Shown here: one piece after another, positions 12,126-23,970 of the stretch | How positions within the stretch are numbered: position 1 is the first letter of the stretch | How the letters are laid out: every line of letters starts with the position of its first letter | Origin: Hydra vulgaris | Taxonomy: Eukaryota > Cnidaria > Hydrozoa > Anthoathecata > Hydridae | Length of the DNA stretch: 64,000 nucleotides | Direction of reading: 5' to 3' | Assembly: GCF_038396675.1 (NCBI RefSeq) | Contig: NC_088931.1 | Location: forward strand, 5,850,001 to 5,914,000 | Notes under the pieces: generated by a model | What the model saw: the letters and a program-made list of their open reading frames with translations, nothing else | The model's database searches: none | Told to the model about the DNA's origin: nothing | Position numbers and translations under genes: made by a program

Positions 12126-13208
12126 TTATTTCTTTTTGTTATGGTGTTTACGTGCATCAATTAAATTACAATGTTTTCCGAACATTTGTTTAAAAGAATC
12201 AAAATTACATTCTTGAGAAAAATCTTTAGAAGTATTTAGAACTATACTATTCCATAAAAATGGTCCGCGAAATAAAATAAAAAATTTCCCAAAATTAGTT
12301 TGAGTAAATGGTTGTTGAATTAAATTATCGTTCCTTAAAATATATTTATTTCTATCTCTTTGTAAATACAAGTTACGAAAAGAAACGGGTGATAGATGGG
12401 TCTTGCATTTATACATAAAACAAAGAATATTAAAAACATTTAACTCATATATATTGAGTGCTTTCATATCATATAAAAGAGGCTTGGCGTGAGCAAAACG
12501 GTCCTTGAAATTTATAAGGCGTGCTACATTCTTCTGTTGCCGATAGAGAGGTTTAAGTTTACTTTTATAAGTGCTACCACAAGCAATGTTTGCATAATTA
12601 ATATGGCAATGAATTAGCGAATAATATAACTGAGTTAAGGTATGTTTATCTAGAAAGTTTCTTATTTTGTATAAAATGCCTATACTCTTTGAAATTTTAT
12701 TGCACAAGTTAGCAATGTGGCTTTTCCAATTAAGATTTTCATCGATATATACACCTAAAAATCTTGTCATTAGAACTCTTCTAATAATTATGTTATCGAC
12801 AAAAAGAAAGGGTAAGTTGCAAGGCAGCTGGTGCTTTTTACCATAAGGATGAAAAAGAATCGATTTAGTTTTATCAATATTTAATGATAGTTTGTTTAAT
12901 CTAAACCATTCGGAAATTTTGGCTAGTTCAATGTTCATTTTGCTAAAAAGTGTAAAAACGTTTTTATGAGAAAGAAATAAGTTAGAATCATCAGCAAACA
13001 TAATTGTCATTAGGTTAGAAGCTTTTGGTAGATCATTAATATATATTAAAAATTGGAGGGACCCTAATATGGATCCTTGAGGAACTCCACATGAAATATT
13101 TAATAAATTAGACGATAAGTTATCATCCGCATAAACAAATTGTTTCCGATTATTTAGGTAACTTTTTAGCCAAATTAATATATTTCCAGTAATTCCGTAC
13201 CACTCCAA
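12126..13208 (-). pseudogene. LINE RT palm/thumb and C-terminal region
   Basis: Continuation of the RT after the frameshift near 13,210, beginning 'EWYGITGNILIWLKSYL'. Motif B is 'SCGVPQGSILGSLQFLIYIN', motif C 'IMFADDSNLF' with both Asp present, then 'EWFRLNKLSLNIDKTKSILF' (motif D region) and 'RFLGVYIDENLNWKSHI' (motif E region). The CR1-type C-terminus follows: 'YYSLIHCHINYANIACGST' and 'NFGKFFILFRGPFLWNSI'. There is no native initiator, because this was the middle of a larger ORF2. The 360-codon open stretch suggests a fairly young copy. Confidence 0.9.
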
Positions 13209-13210
13209 CT

Positions 13211-13714
13211 AAAAAGAATTTTGTCAATGAAAACACCTAAATTAAATTGAGAATTTTCAAATGAGTCAGATATATATCTTGTAAATTGTAGAACGGCATG
13301 TTTAGTGGAATTGTTTTTTTGGAATCCATATTGATTGCTGTATAATAAATTGTTTTTAGTAAGATGATTATAAATTTTATTGTACAAAATTCTTTCTAAA
13401 ACTTTAGAGAATACAGAAAGTAGAGAAATTGGACGATAGTTACTTTTATTCTCGATGTCACCACCTTTTAATATTGGTATGACTTTTGCTAATTTTAGAG
13501 CTTGTGGAAAAACTCCGTGTTTAATTAATATTGATAAAATCTTAAAGAGTATATCTTTTAAAACATCAAATGAACTTATAATAATGTTGCTTTTAATACC
13601 ATCAGGGCCTACTGTTTTGTTAGATTTTAACATTTTAAAGACAATTTCAAACTCTTCAAAAGATAATTCAAAAGAGTTCAAGTAAGAGTTTAGAGGGAAA
13701 CATAGATCATTCAT
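13211..13714 (-). pseudogene. LINE RT fingers region; motif A deleted
   Basis: Encodes the N-terminal part of a non-LTR RT: 'MLKSNKTVGPDGIKSNII', 'KVIPILKGGDIENKSNYRPI' with the conserved RPIS block, 'VLERILYNKIYNHLTK' and 'YSNQYGFQKNNSTKHAVL'. After 'NLGVFID' the frame passes straight to 'KILF'. About 30 bp that should encode the motif A segment after FID, including the conserved LSKAFD, are missing. A one-base frameshift follows, and the ORF runs into an unrelated frame. The catalytic centre is therefore destroyed. The rest of the RT continues in the frame at 12,126-13,208. Confidence 0.85.
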
Positions 13715-13720
13715 TAAACT

Positions 13721-14212
13721 GTTTGTTATAGGATTTTTTTTTGCAAGATTTGGTCCTATTTGAAATCCAAATGTTTATTTTAAGTTCTGCACCAAAGTCA
13801 AAGCCGAAGTCAACTTCGTCTTAAAATTAGTTTCGTAATCCGAAATATTAACGAATATTTGCTGGTCAGTATTGAATATTTACTGGTACAAATATTTGCT
13901 GGTACAGTAAAACTAAAATTGGTCCTATGATTATTTCTTTGGGCGCACCACAAGTTATATGTTTTTCGGCTTTATTTTTTAAAAATTATTTACAGCGTTT
14001 ATTCGACAGGTAACCAAATTCCAACATAATTTCTTTTTCTTCTTTTTTTTTTTTTTTTAACTTTTACCTTGTGAAAGTATTGTAGATGATTAAGAAAATA
14101 ATAATAGTAACATATTTTAGCGTTAATTTATTAGTTTATTTTTGTCAGTAAAAAAAAATACATTCATTACTGTTCTATACAAATAGTATATACATGACCG
14201 AGGCAAAAGGAA
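13721..14212. other. Spacer without recognised gene
   Basis: AT-rich. Contains a short direct repeat ('atatttgctggt' and 'atatttactggt', near 13,853-13,905) and a poly-T tract at 14,041-14,060. Nothing codes convincingly. Confidence 0.5.
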
Positions 14213-14349
14213 AACAATGTTTGTCTTATCACAACGCTACGTAAGCTGTGACATGCTTTCGTTGTAAAGCTTGTCTTACGTTAGACACGTTTTACAATGA
14301 AAGTACGTCACAGCTTACGGAGCGTAGTGATAAAGCAAACTTTGTTTGT
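14213..14349. mobile_element. Foldback element (MITE-like)
   Basis: Two arms of about 55 bp are near-perfect reverse complements: left 'cttatcacaacgctacgtaa' to 'tttcgttgtaaa', right 'ttttacaatgaaagtacgtc' to 'gtagtgataaagcaaac'. The loop is about 20 bp. No coding capacity. Confidence 0.85.
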
Positions 14350-14485
14350 AGTAATTACATTCATTGTAACTAAAGTTGTTAAAAGGTAAAAATACAATTA
14401 CTTCATACCATAAAAAAATTATATACAAGTATTGTTAAGATTAGTTACTAAGTTATAAATAATATTACTGTAATATCTAATTAGG

Positions 14486-14585
14486 TGTCGTTCACAAACT
14501 TCGTCGCGTGATAAGGAGGAAAGGTTAGTGACTGTGTGATGAATTTTTATAAAGGGGAGGAGACACTCTACGGTGACTCTTCTTG
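14486..14585. repeat. Probable single terminus of a TIR element
   Basis: The string 'ggtgtcgttcacaaacttcg' followed by G/A-rich sequence looks like one end of a widespread invertebrate TIR element. No matching inverted end was found nearby. Confidence 0.35.
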
Positions 14586-14673
14586 TTTAAATCAATTAGT
14601 TTACGCAGAATCCGCTGTACTTACTCACAGTTAGCTATATCATCCATAAAAAAATAGTTACTGATAATATAAT

Positions 14674-14802
<129 letters not shown>

Positions 14803-14846
14803 TATTACAATTATAAATAAGACCACAGTTATAAAACAAAAACTAG

Positions 14847-16912
14847 TTAGCCGGAACAGTATTTTTCAAAGTCGATAGAGTTAATTTTAATTTTGAAGCT
14901 CTTGATAATTTTGGCGTTCACGACGTCAGACGGCAAGTTATTCCAAATATTAACAACCCTGAGTGAGAAACAGTATTTACGGACATAGAGTTAATATTTT
15001 AGTTTGCGTAATTTGAAATTATGTCCTCGAGTGTAAATATAGCTGTTAATTAAAAAGAAACTTGATTTATTTTGACAAACTAAATTGTTCAGAATTTTGT
15101 AACTTGTAGTCATGTCTTGCTTAAGGCGAAGAATTTCTAGTAGTTCCAAACCAAGAATTCTAAGTCTATTTAAATATGAAAAGTTATTTGGGTTAGCAAA
15201 CCTCTTGGTAAAACGTCTTTGCACTCTTTCCACTGCTTTATTCATTTCAGTGCGATTTTGCGACCAAACAGGAGAGCAATATTCTAAGATCGGTCTTATA
15301 TAGACAGTGTAGGCTTTTACAATAACACATAGATCACGACTTTTAAAACACTTTAGGATTAGATATCCTCTAACGTTTGATGCGCGGACGATATTTGAAA
15401 TATGATTATTGTAATTTAAGTAAGAATCCATGGTCACACCAAAATTTTTTAGATTGGTAGACCAGGTTAAACTATGATCTCCTAATTGATAGTTGTAATT
15501 TATATCTTTACAAAATTAAGTAGGTGCTATTCTATGTGTAAAGCACTTGATATCGGCTACTTTTAACTGCACTTTTTTTGACCAGAGCATAAATGACAAC
15601 AGCAAGATCGTGACTGTAATCGGTATCCTTAAATGAACTACATCGCTTGATATCTGAAGTAGATCCTTTTTAAAAATAGGTGTAACCGAAGCTTGAAGCC
15701 ACTTTTTTAGTAACGAGCTTGACGTAAAACTTGATTCAAATATATATGAAAGCGAAATACATGTTATATGTGCGAACTGTTTTAAATGTGTATTTGGTAT
15801 ACCGTCAGGTCTAAATGATGTGCTAGGTTTTAGATTTTTTACTTTTTAATGAACTATCTTTGCCGAAAAATCTACGAAATCCATTTTAATATGTTCACTA
15901 ACAAAAGTATTTATTTTAGGCAAATTTCGTCATCTAGATAAAAACAATTCCAAAGTGTTTGTTAAATACTTCCGCGATTTCAACATTGCTAGTAGTAAAG
16001 TTGCTATTGGCTTTTAGAGGATATATTTTTGGGGGTTGTTTAGATTTTTATTTACGTAACTAAAAAACTTACTTGAGTTATTTTCTTTAACCAGTTTTAG
16101 TTCCACATTTTTGTGGTGTGTGGATAAGGCTTTTTTACATTTTGATGCACATTGGATAAATGTCTTTTTGTGCAAGATGGTCTAAGTGATCGACCAGTTT
16201 TTCCATAAAAATGATTTGCGAATTAACATTTTATAAATATACTTTGGATAGGAATGACTTTTTTTTTTATGGTATATTGTTCTGATTGGAACAAAACGAT
16301 CAATACCTTTACGAAAATGATCAGAAAGATGTTCCAATATTCTTCAGTTGTATAAACAAAAGAAAAATCGACGTCCCAACATATTTTTGATAAATGAGAA
16401 ATAAAACCAATTACATCTGTATTATCAAAATCGTAAAAAGATTCAGAGTTTGTTTCGGGCTAATAATAATCAATGGTGTTTATATGAAAAAGAATTGCGT
16501 TATGGTCGCTTGTCCTATATGGACACTCAACAGAAATATTATTTAATAGGGAAATGATATTTGAAAGAACAAGATCAAGAATATTATTTTCTCGAGTGGG
16601 CTCCAAAACATATTGGTGCATACCAAGACTTACTTTAGATTTACTAAAGTTAAAAAAAGGTGATGACATTTCTCATTTGGCGAAACGTAGTTAAACCAAT
16701 CAATTTTCGGTAAGTTGAAATCTTCAACAATGACAAACTGAGGAATAGATTCACAGAAATTGCTAATTATTGAAATCATTGATTCAAGATATAATCATCT
16801 AAAGAATAGGACGGTGAACAGTAACAAGTAATTAAGCGGAGTTTACTAGACACCCAAAGATAAATCAACACAAATGATATCGATAACTATGTCAGTTAGA
16901 GTAAGGGGCTGC
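14847..16912 (-). pseudogene. Decayed CR1-like LINE (endonuclease to C-terminus)
   Basis: Minus-strand fragments follow LINE ORF2 order. The APE endonuclease part is at 16,912-16,460: 'IVIDIICVDLSLGV', 'LITCYCSPSYS', 'FVIVEDFNLPKIDWF' (the GDFN block, here EDFN) and 'CPYRTSDHNAILFHI' (the SDH block). Degenerate sequence follows to 15,440. The C-terminal region at 15,437-14,991 has 'NNHISNIVRASNVRGYLI', 'YTVYIRPILEYCSPVWSQN' and 'VERVQRRFTKRF'. After one in-frame TAA at about 14,991 it continues 'VRKYCFSLRVVNIWNNLPSD' to a final stop at 14,847. Most of the RT palm is unreadable. Not functional. Confidence 0.85.
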
Positions 16913-17045
16913 CCATAATTACGTCAAAAATTTTTTGACAATTTTTACCTCCCCCTCCCCCTTGTCAATAACTTGTCAAACTTTCAGAGACCTCCCTATA
17001 AAATTACGTCAACAATTAATTTACCCCCCCCCCTCCCCCTTTCTT
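16905..17045. repeat. Partial TIR element ('cataattacgtca' end)
   Basis: Contains 'ggggctgcccataattacgt' followed by pyrimidine-rich DNA and a second 'aaaattacgtcaa' block. This resembles a terminus shared by many invertebrate MITEs. The opposite end was not identified. Confidence 0.4.
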
Positions 17046-17611
17046 ATGTAAAAAAAAAAAAAAGAAAAAAAATTAAATATTTTTAAGTAGTAGTGATAAC
17101 AGTAGTTTACAACTTAAATAAAAAGTGTTTAAAAGTAAAATGTTTAGAAAAAAAACTTAGTTCAACTTTTAACTTATAAACAAATTTTAAATATATATAC
17201 CCATTTAAAATTACAAAGGCTTGCTCTAAACAAAAAGTGAATAAGAGTAAAAGTGATTACTTCATGCAACACTAGGGGTTTAAACTTCTTTCAGTGCATG
17301 ATAGAATGTAAAAAAAATTAAATTCACTCAACTTATCAAAGAACTGCAAGTCGATATATTAATAATAAATAAAATCGTTCCAGTTATGGAATTTAAAAGA
17401 ACAAAGAGAAATATTAAAACTTTGATGGAGGAGAGTGTTCCTCGATGTTTTCCAAGATTCTTACTATGATAAAGAAATCGTAACTATTGAAATTTTTGAT
17501 AAGATCTTCAAGATCTTACTTTACAAAACAAGTTTATATTTTTAAGTTTTTATATTACGATTAATAATTGCAAACTTAAAAAATATATATAATTAATTTG
17601 AAAGTTATTAA
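17046..17611. other. Spacer without recognised gene
   Basis: AT-rich sequence with poly-A and no domain-bearing ORF on either strand. Confidence 0.55.
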
Positions 17612-17615
17612 ATAC

Positions 17616-17694
<79 letters not shown>

Positions 17695-17698
17695 TATA
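17612..17698. repeat. (TA)n microsatellite abutting hAT 5' end
   Basis: TA run with CA interruptions, ending exactly at the first base of the hAT terminal repeat. Confidence 0.95.
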
Positions 17699-20600
17699 CA
17701 GGGCCGTTTTTGGAGCGCCGTAGGCTCTAGGCACTTTGCATAAAAGTTTAGCTGTAAGCCTTTTTTTCAATTTAAATGTCATGTACACGTTATTCAATTT
17801 ACATTATTTTTTAATTTTTGTACGTAGTCGTTAATGGGCCTAAAGTCGCTGTTTGTTTGATTATTCTGTATCTGTACACATGTTATGCCTTAAAGAAATT
17901 AAATTTTAACCATTTCATTAATTGTATTTCTCTCACTATCATTACTTTAGTTATGATCATGAAAAGCCATTAAAAATTCAGCAATCTATGGTTTGTTATT
18001 TGTTTTAAACGTTTCTTTAAATTTATCAATAGTTTACATTTATTTAAAAATGAAATTCTCAGAATTCCACGTATTATTTTAAAAAGTACGATTTTATTTG
18101 GTAGGTATTTTATTAGTTATGATTACGTTTTTGTAACTTATTAATAAGTTTTGTTAAATGTAATGTTTTATGGAATATATTTAAATGTTTTCCCCCTCTT
18201 TAAATGGGTTAACATATTTTATTTTATTTTTATGTTTTATGTCTATTCTATACTGAATATTTATTATGATTTTCAGAAATTCAAGTCATGTCCGATGGCG
18301 ATGGGTACAAGAGAAAGCACGAGTCTGGCTATATTAAACGGCAGAAAAAGCAAAGGAAAGAGGATGCATTAAAAAAAATGAAAGGTTCTTTGCTAAAAAT
18401 ATGTTAATAAAGTAGATGCTACTTCTGGCAATGACACTTCAATAAACTCTTTCGTTTTATTATGCAGAGAATATCCCATTACAGAATTTGAAATCTGATT
18501 TAAGCTTAAAAGGTAGACAATTTGGTGAAAAGATTAGATATGTACGCAGGGAATATTTTATAAGAAAACTGGTAAATAGAGAAATTGTCAGCAGGGATTG
18601 GCTCATATATTCGACCTTAACTGGTAAAGTGTTTTGTTATATTTGCAAGATATTTGGTTGCAAAACTGGCAGTGCTTGTACTAATAATGCACCAAGGAAT
18701 CAACTTATAACTGGTTTCGATGATTGGAAAAATGTTATTGCTAGGATAACCTCACATGAAAAATCAAAAGATCATTTTGGTGCTGTGTCGATGATGATGC
18801 AATACAAAAAGTCTACTCGAATTGATGTTGAACTTCAGAAGGAAAATGAGAAGTCTTGCAAATACTGGACTGAAGTCTTGAAGAGGGTTGTTGTAGTGAT
18901 AAAGTTTCTTGCTGAAAGGGGATTAGCTTTTCGTGGTGACAATCAATTGCATAACTCTCCTAACAATGAAAATTATCTTGGTTATATTGATCTGTTAGCT
19001 GAATTTGATCAATTTCTTAGAGAACACATTCAAAGATATGGAAATCCAGGAAAGGGAAATGTATCATATCTTTCAGCAAACATATGCGATGAATTCATTA
19101 ATATGAATTCATCAGGCAAAGTTTTGAAACAAATAATTTCTGAAATCAAGGATACTAAATATTATGGAATTAGCATCGATTCAACCCCTGATATTAGTCA
19201 TGTAGATCAGCTCACACTTGTTATTCGCTATGTACTCAAAAACAGAAATGTAGTAGAGCGATTTCTTCAATTTATTCCAATTGAACACCATGATGGAGAA
19301 TACGTATTTAATCCTGTGGTTGGTATTCTTCAGTTTCATGGAATAGACATCAAAAATTGCCGATCACAATTTTATGATAATGCCAGCAATATGAGTGGAA
19401 TATATTCTGGTGTGCAAGCTAGATTCAGAGAGATTAATCATTTAGCAGAATGGGTTTCATGTGCTGCCCACAGCCTAAACTTAGTTGGTTCAGCTGTCGT
19501 GGAGTGTTGTTCAGCAGCTGTAAATTATTTTGTTGTCATACAGTCAGTTTATAATTTTTTCTCAGCTTCAACGAAGAGATGGTCAACTCTTAAAGAACTT
19601 TTTAAAGAAAACGTATTTGTTTTACAAAGCTTATCAGAAACTAGGTGGTCCTCTAGAAGTGATGCCGCAAGAGCTTTCTATGCAAATTACTTACAAATTT
19701 GTCAAGCATTATGTGAAGTCACTAACAGCAAACATCAACCACCAGCAGCTGTTCATGAAGCGAAACCACTGGTTAAACATTTAGACTACTTTAAAAATGC
19801 GTTTATGTGTGTGATTTGGAAAGATTTACTTCAAAAGATGAATATTGTCAATAAAGCCTTACAGGAGCCGGGTATTGAGCTGTGCACCATCATTAAACTG
19901 TACGATGGTCTCATACAGTATTTTCATGATACACGCAGTAAGTTTGAAACATTCGAAGGCCAGGCAAAAGATCTCACAGAATCTGATTACAAAGAAGCTA
20001 CACAACGCAAGCGAATACGGAAGCGATTTGATGACGAAGTTATGGATACAAGTAGTCCCAGTTTAAATGTTAGTGCCAGTGATAATTTCCGTATTCAACA
20101 GTATTACGTTATCATAGACATACTTAATAATGAGATGGAAAAACTCAGAGCAGCTTATAAAGTATTGTACGAAAGGTTTAACATTCTTCTTGACAACAGA
20201 TCTTTGTCGAGTGAGGAAGTAGTGGCTAAAATCAAGGCACTAATTCAGTTGTATCCATCAGACCTCGAAGACGAATTTATCGATGAGTTTTTGCTGTTTT
20301 CTCAAAATGTTTAGTGATGGTAAATCGGTGTCTGATAAGATTAAGCTGCAAATAGACAATAAACTAGTTGCAAGTTTTCCAAATGTTAATATCGCTTTCA
20401 GGATTTATCTCTCTATATTAGGCACGAATTCAGAAGGTGAACGTTCTTTTTCAAAATTAAAACTGATAAAAAAATCTGCGTTCAACTATGGGGCAAGCCC
20501 GACTATCCTCCATGGCACTGCTATCAATTGAAAATGAAGTAATGCGGGACATGACATTTGAAGATGTTAGAGTTGATTTTGAAAATATCAAAAGTCGAAA

Positions 20601-20805
20601 AGTTAATGTCATCTAACTATACTGTTTGATTATAAACATTTTTATCAATTATGAATATTATGCTGCATCTGTATGATTGTTTTATTAATGAAATGATAAA
20701 AACACTTTAAAATTTCTTTTTTTTTATTTCTTTTGTAGGCCCCTTTTGTAGATTCGTAGGCTCAAGGCACAGTGCCTATAGTGCCTAATGGATAAGATGG
20801 CCCTG
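17699..20805 (+). mobile_element. hAT-superfamily DNA transposon
   Basis: Ends are 'CAGGGCCGTTTTTGG' on the left and the reverse complement of 'CAGGGCCATCTTATCC' on the right, the CAGGGC-type terminus of hAT elements. Subterminal blocks 'cgtaggctctaggcac' (17,718) and 'cgtaggctcaaggcac' (20,755) recur in direct orientation and may be transposase binding sites. A single hAT transposase gene fills the centre. No 8-bp duplication is visible: the left flank is TATATATA and the right flank AACGTGAG. One flank has probably been replaced, by microsatellite growth or by the adjoining MITE. Confidence 0.88.
18288..20616 (+). pseudogene. hAT transposase (ZMYM1-like), frameshifted
   Basis: The protein starts at ATG 18,288 (MSDGDGYKRKHESGYIKRQ), just after an acceptor-like 'attttcag', so a 5' non-coding exon is possible. 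A TTF-type zinc-finger region (residues 'VFCYICKIFGC') is followed by the RNase H-like core: first Asp in 'GISIDSTPDISHVDQL', second in 'FYDNASNMSG', then 'CAAHSLNLVG' and 'ETRWSSR'. The C-terminal dimerisation block 'GERSFSKLKLIK' carries the conserved Glu/Arg-Ser-Phe. The main open stretch is 18,488-20,314. Frameshifts near 18,400 and 18,470 split off the N-terminus. One near 20,305 and one in the A7 run near 20,470 split off the C-terminus, which ends at 20,616. The core is intact but the gene is broken, so this copy is inactive without a source elsewhere. Confidence 0.9.
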
Positions 20806-21083
20806 AACGTGAGGGTAACAAGTTGATAAAAAAAATTTGTACTTCTTTCGACTAGATTTATATTCATCGATAAATTTTAAGTTACATAGTATTATCTCTC
20901 AGCGTCCAAAAATTATGACCATATAAAATTTGTAACCCCTCAAGTTGAGGGGGTTTTAAGCTTTATATTGTCATATTTTTTGAACGCTGAGAGATAATAC
21001 TACGAAACTTAAAATTTATCAATAAATATAATTTAGTTGAGAATAGTACAAAAAATATTTTATTTATTTTTTGCCCTTACGTT
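20806..21083. mobile_element. Palindromic foldback MITE
   Basis: Left arm ('acgtgagggtaacaagttg', then 'gataaattttaagtt', then 'tagtattatctctcagcg') and right arm ('cgctgagagataatacta', 'aacttaaaatttatcaat', ending 'cccttacgtt') are inverted copies of about 110-130 bp each. The centre holds 'aacccctcaagttgaggggg'. It shares motifs with the foldback sequence at 60,206-60,596 and the window's right end, so it is probably the same family. It starts exactly at the hAT 3' terminus. Confidence 0.85.
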
Positions 21084-21677
21084 TGAGGATGATGGGGGGG
21101 GGGGGGGTTGGAGGCGGATTTAACTTATTTTTATAATATATAAATTATAATTTTTATATTATTTTTATAGTTTATAATTTATTTTTATTATAATTTTTTA
21201 TCGATTTTAAAAACCAATTTAATTTTTTCTTTTATAAGTATTTGTAAATTTTATACTTGATGTTTTCTTTTTTTGTTAGAAAATGGAATTGCGTTTATTT
21301 TTTTTTATTAGAAAATGGAATTGCGTTTTTATGTTAATCTTATACTAATAAAGAAAAAACACCACTATCCAAAATAATCAATAGAACTTGTTTTAACATC
21401 ACTCACAAAATAAACTTCTAAACAAACCTTCTAAAAGTCATGATAACCAAAATTTGAAAATGGAATTTTAATTAAAAAGCGGCTTTAACTTATTTTATTG
21501 ATTGCTTTACTTTTATTTATTAACATTTTATGTCAGAAATGTTAATCAATAAAAATAAAATAAAGCATTAAAAACATACAAAGTCATCTTTTGTACTCTA
21601 ACACTAGATGTAATTATATAAAAGTATATAACAATACAATAATAAACATTCAAAATTGCATTTTCTTGATTCCCTAC
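21084..21677. other. AT-rich spacer with G tract
   Basis: Begins near a run of 14 G at 21,094-21,107 and contains a short direct repeat 'gttagaaaatggaattgcgt' / 'ttagaaaatggaattgcgtt' (21,278 and 21,308). No gene seen. Confidence 0.5.

Positions 21678-21737
<60 letters not shown>
21678..21737. repeat. (TA)n microsatellite
   Basis: Pure TA run of about 60 bp. Confidence 0.97.
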
Positions 21738-21738
<1 letters not shown>

Positions 21739-22059
21739 CAATATGAACTTGTCATGCTATATAATTTTAAATTTATTATTAGCTTTTATCACTTACACTT
21801 TTTCAGCATTCCCTACACATATCCTTTGTTTTATAATTAGCTCTCTTAAGTCAACCTCTTGATGGATGACATTGAAGATTGATCCAGTTATTATCAAAGT
21901 AAGTTATTTTAGAGATTGTTATCATTTCTATAATATTTACCTGGAAAAAATTAACATTGTATTAACAGAAATAAAATCATACGTTTCAATAAATTTATAT
22001 ATTTGAAAGGTATGTAACAAACTTTAGGTTATAATATAATAGCAATCATATTTTATTTA

Positions 22060-22196
22060 AAAAAGAGATTTTTTTTCCTTGACTTTTGGGAAAAAAAATT
22101 TGAAATTCCTGACTTTACCCTAATTTCCCTGACTAGAAATAATTTCCCTGACTTATCCCTGATTTCCCTGATTTCCAGTTGGCTGGCCACCCTGTA
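22060..22196 (-). repeat. Partial TIR element with reiterated 'tttccctga'
   Basis: Ends 'gttggctggccaccctg' and contains five to six repeats of 'atttccctgactt/atttccctga'. This looks like the end of a widespread animal MITE, the complementary strand starting CAGGGTGGCCAGC. No opposite terminus was found. Confidence 0.5.
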
Positions 22197-22271
22197 AATA
22201 TATAGTTATGAAGCTTTATAAAGTATGCATACAGATCAACCGGTATGAAGTTATGTCTGGGTACGGCACTG

Positions 22272-22529
<258 letters not shown>

Positions 22530-22659
22530 TGCTTAATGCAAAATTTACATAATATTGCTCATTACTTTGAAAAAAATGAACTAATAATAAGTTGTAAAAG
22601 TGAAAAAGTTGAGTGTAAGTTGAAAAATCAGAGTTTCTTACGTAGGTTCTTTACGTAGG

Positions 22660-23800
22660 TTCTTACGTTTCTTACTTAGAATTTTTCACAAAATTTTTTA
22701 ATTTAAACTTGCTAAAGCCCGTATAGTGACTCTATGAAAAGATTGTGATGGCTTTAGTTATACTTATCTTTTTTAGGCCTAGTCTGTTTTTATAAGTCTT
22801 CTTCTTTAAGCGCCTATTTTTATAAATCCTCTTCTAAAAGCGCCTATCTGCTTTTATAAATCCTCTTCTTTAAGCTCCAGTTTATTTTTATAAATGTTCT
22901 ACTTGAACAGTGAAATAAGGTAAAATGGGGTTGAATAAAATATTTCAATAAGTTCTTTTTCCTGGAAAAAGTTTAAACTGTTTTTAAATTTTAGAGAATT
23001 TTGAGCTGCATTTAAATGTTTTAAAAGTCAAATAATTTTTTATTTTGAACTTTTTTAAAAAACTATATTTAGTTAGAAAATTTTTTTTATTCTGCCCTTA
23101 CATTTGAGGAGAATAAAATATGCAAGTCAACGGGCAATTAAAAGTACACTCAATTTAAAGAAGCAACCAATGATAACAATTTAATGAAGCAACCAATGAT
23201 AATTTGAAAAGCAACAATTAATAACAGTTAAAAAATAAACATTTAATAAACTGGTTTATTTTTTATTCTTGTAATGATGTTGAGTCCTTGAGAGATTCTG
23301 ATGGTTGTGTTGAGTTGTCACTTGCGAGGCACTTGTTCTATATAAGCAAAATAAAATATGAACGGAAATTTGATAAAACAGCACATTCTAAGAATGGGAA
23401 AATTTTAAAAAATTGTACACAACTCAAGTCATGTGATTTTTGAGATCTTTTTCTAAAATATAAAAAACTTTAAGTAATATAAAAGAGTAAAAAAAGCATA
23501 CAAAAATGCAAAAAGAAATTAATTCTAAATTTTTAATTTTGTACAAAAAGTATTGTAAATGTAAAAATCATTGGTTTCTTGGGCCGTCTACCTGTATATA
23601 CATCTTTGTCTTTTACTCGGTACATTTTTGGAGATCGTCTGTGTTTTATCAAAACGTTCTTGTTTTATAAGATTTTTTATTCCGTATTTTAAACACACAC
23701 AAATATAGCTTTAGAGTGAAATTTGATCTTTCATTACTTTCCTTTAGCTGCTGTCTAAACATTTTATTGGATCTATACCTATTGGTCAGTCAATTTTCTT
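22660..23800. other. AT-rich stretch with short repeats
   Basis: At 22,790-22,890 there are three copies of a roughly 35-bp unit containing 'tttttataaatcctcttct' and 'taagcgcct'. At 23,092-23,112 'tgcccttacatttgagg' resembles the right end of the foldback MITE at 20,806. Between 23,160 and 23,230 'aagcaaccaatgataa' is repeated. No gene seen. Confidence 0.5.
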
Positions 23801-23970
23801 GTCGTGGTGTGGTAGTTACAGATCTGGTTTCAGAACTGGAGGTCCGTAGTTCCAAGCTAGCTCTGACTATATTTACAGCATTGGTAAGGAAGGAGGCGTT
23901 AGCTTCCTGGCTAAATACTATAAATTCCTGGCTAAAGACCGTAAGAACTTCTTGGAGCATCTAAATCACT
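23801..23970 (+). repeat. tRNA-derived SINE copy
   Basis: A-box-like 'gtggtgtggtagttacag' and B-box-like 'gtagttccaagctagc' are followed by the family blocks 'taaggaaggaggcgttagct' and 'taagaacttcttggagcat'. An internal duplication of 'ttcctggctaaa' sets it apart from the copy at 28,981. Confidence 0.7.

Larger units (their letters stand above)
11904..13720 (-). mobile_element. 5'-truncated CR1/jockey-like LINE with poly-A tail
   Basis: Minus-strand LINE beginning within the RT domain near 13,715 and ending with a 3' UTR. The UTR holds a hairpin ('aagacctgacggtctt' near 12,040), an AATAAA signal and a poly-A tract at 11,904-11,919. The endonuclease half is missing, typical of incomplete target-primed reverse transcription. 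Confidence 0.85.

Noticed and set aside
18151-18372. 73-codon ORF upstream of the hAT transposase
   Set aside because: It lies in the wrong frame over the true N-terminal codons that start at 18,288.
23716-23964. 82-codon plus-strand ORF
   Set aside because: It overlaps a SINE copy, and its C-terminal part translates the SINE body.
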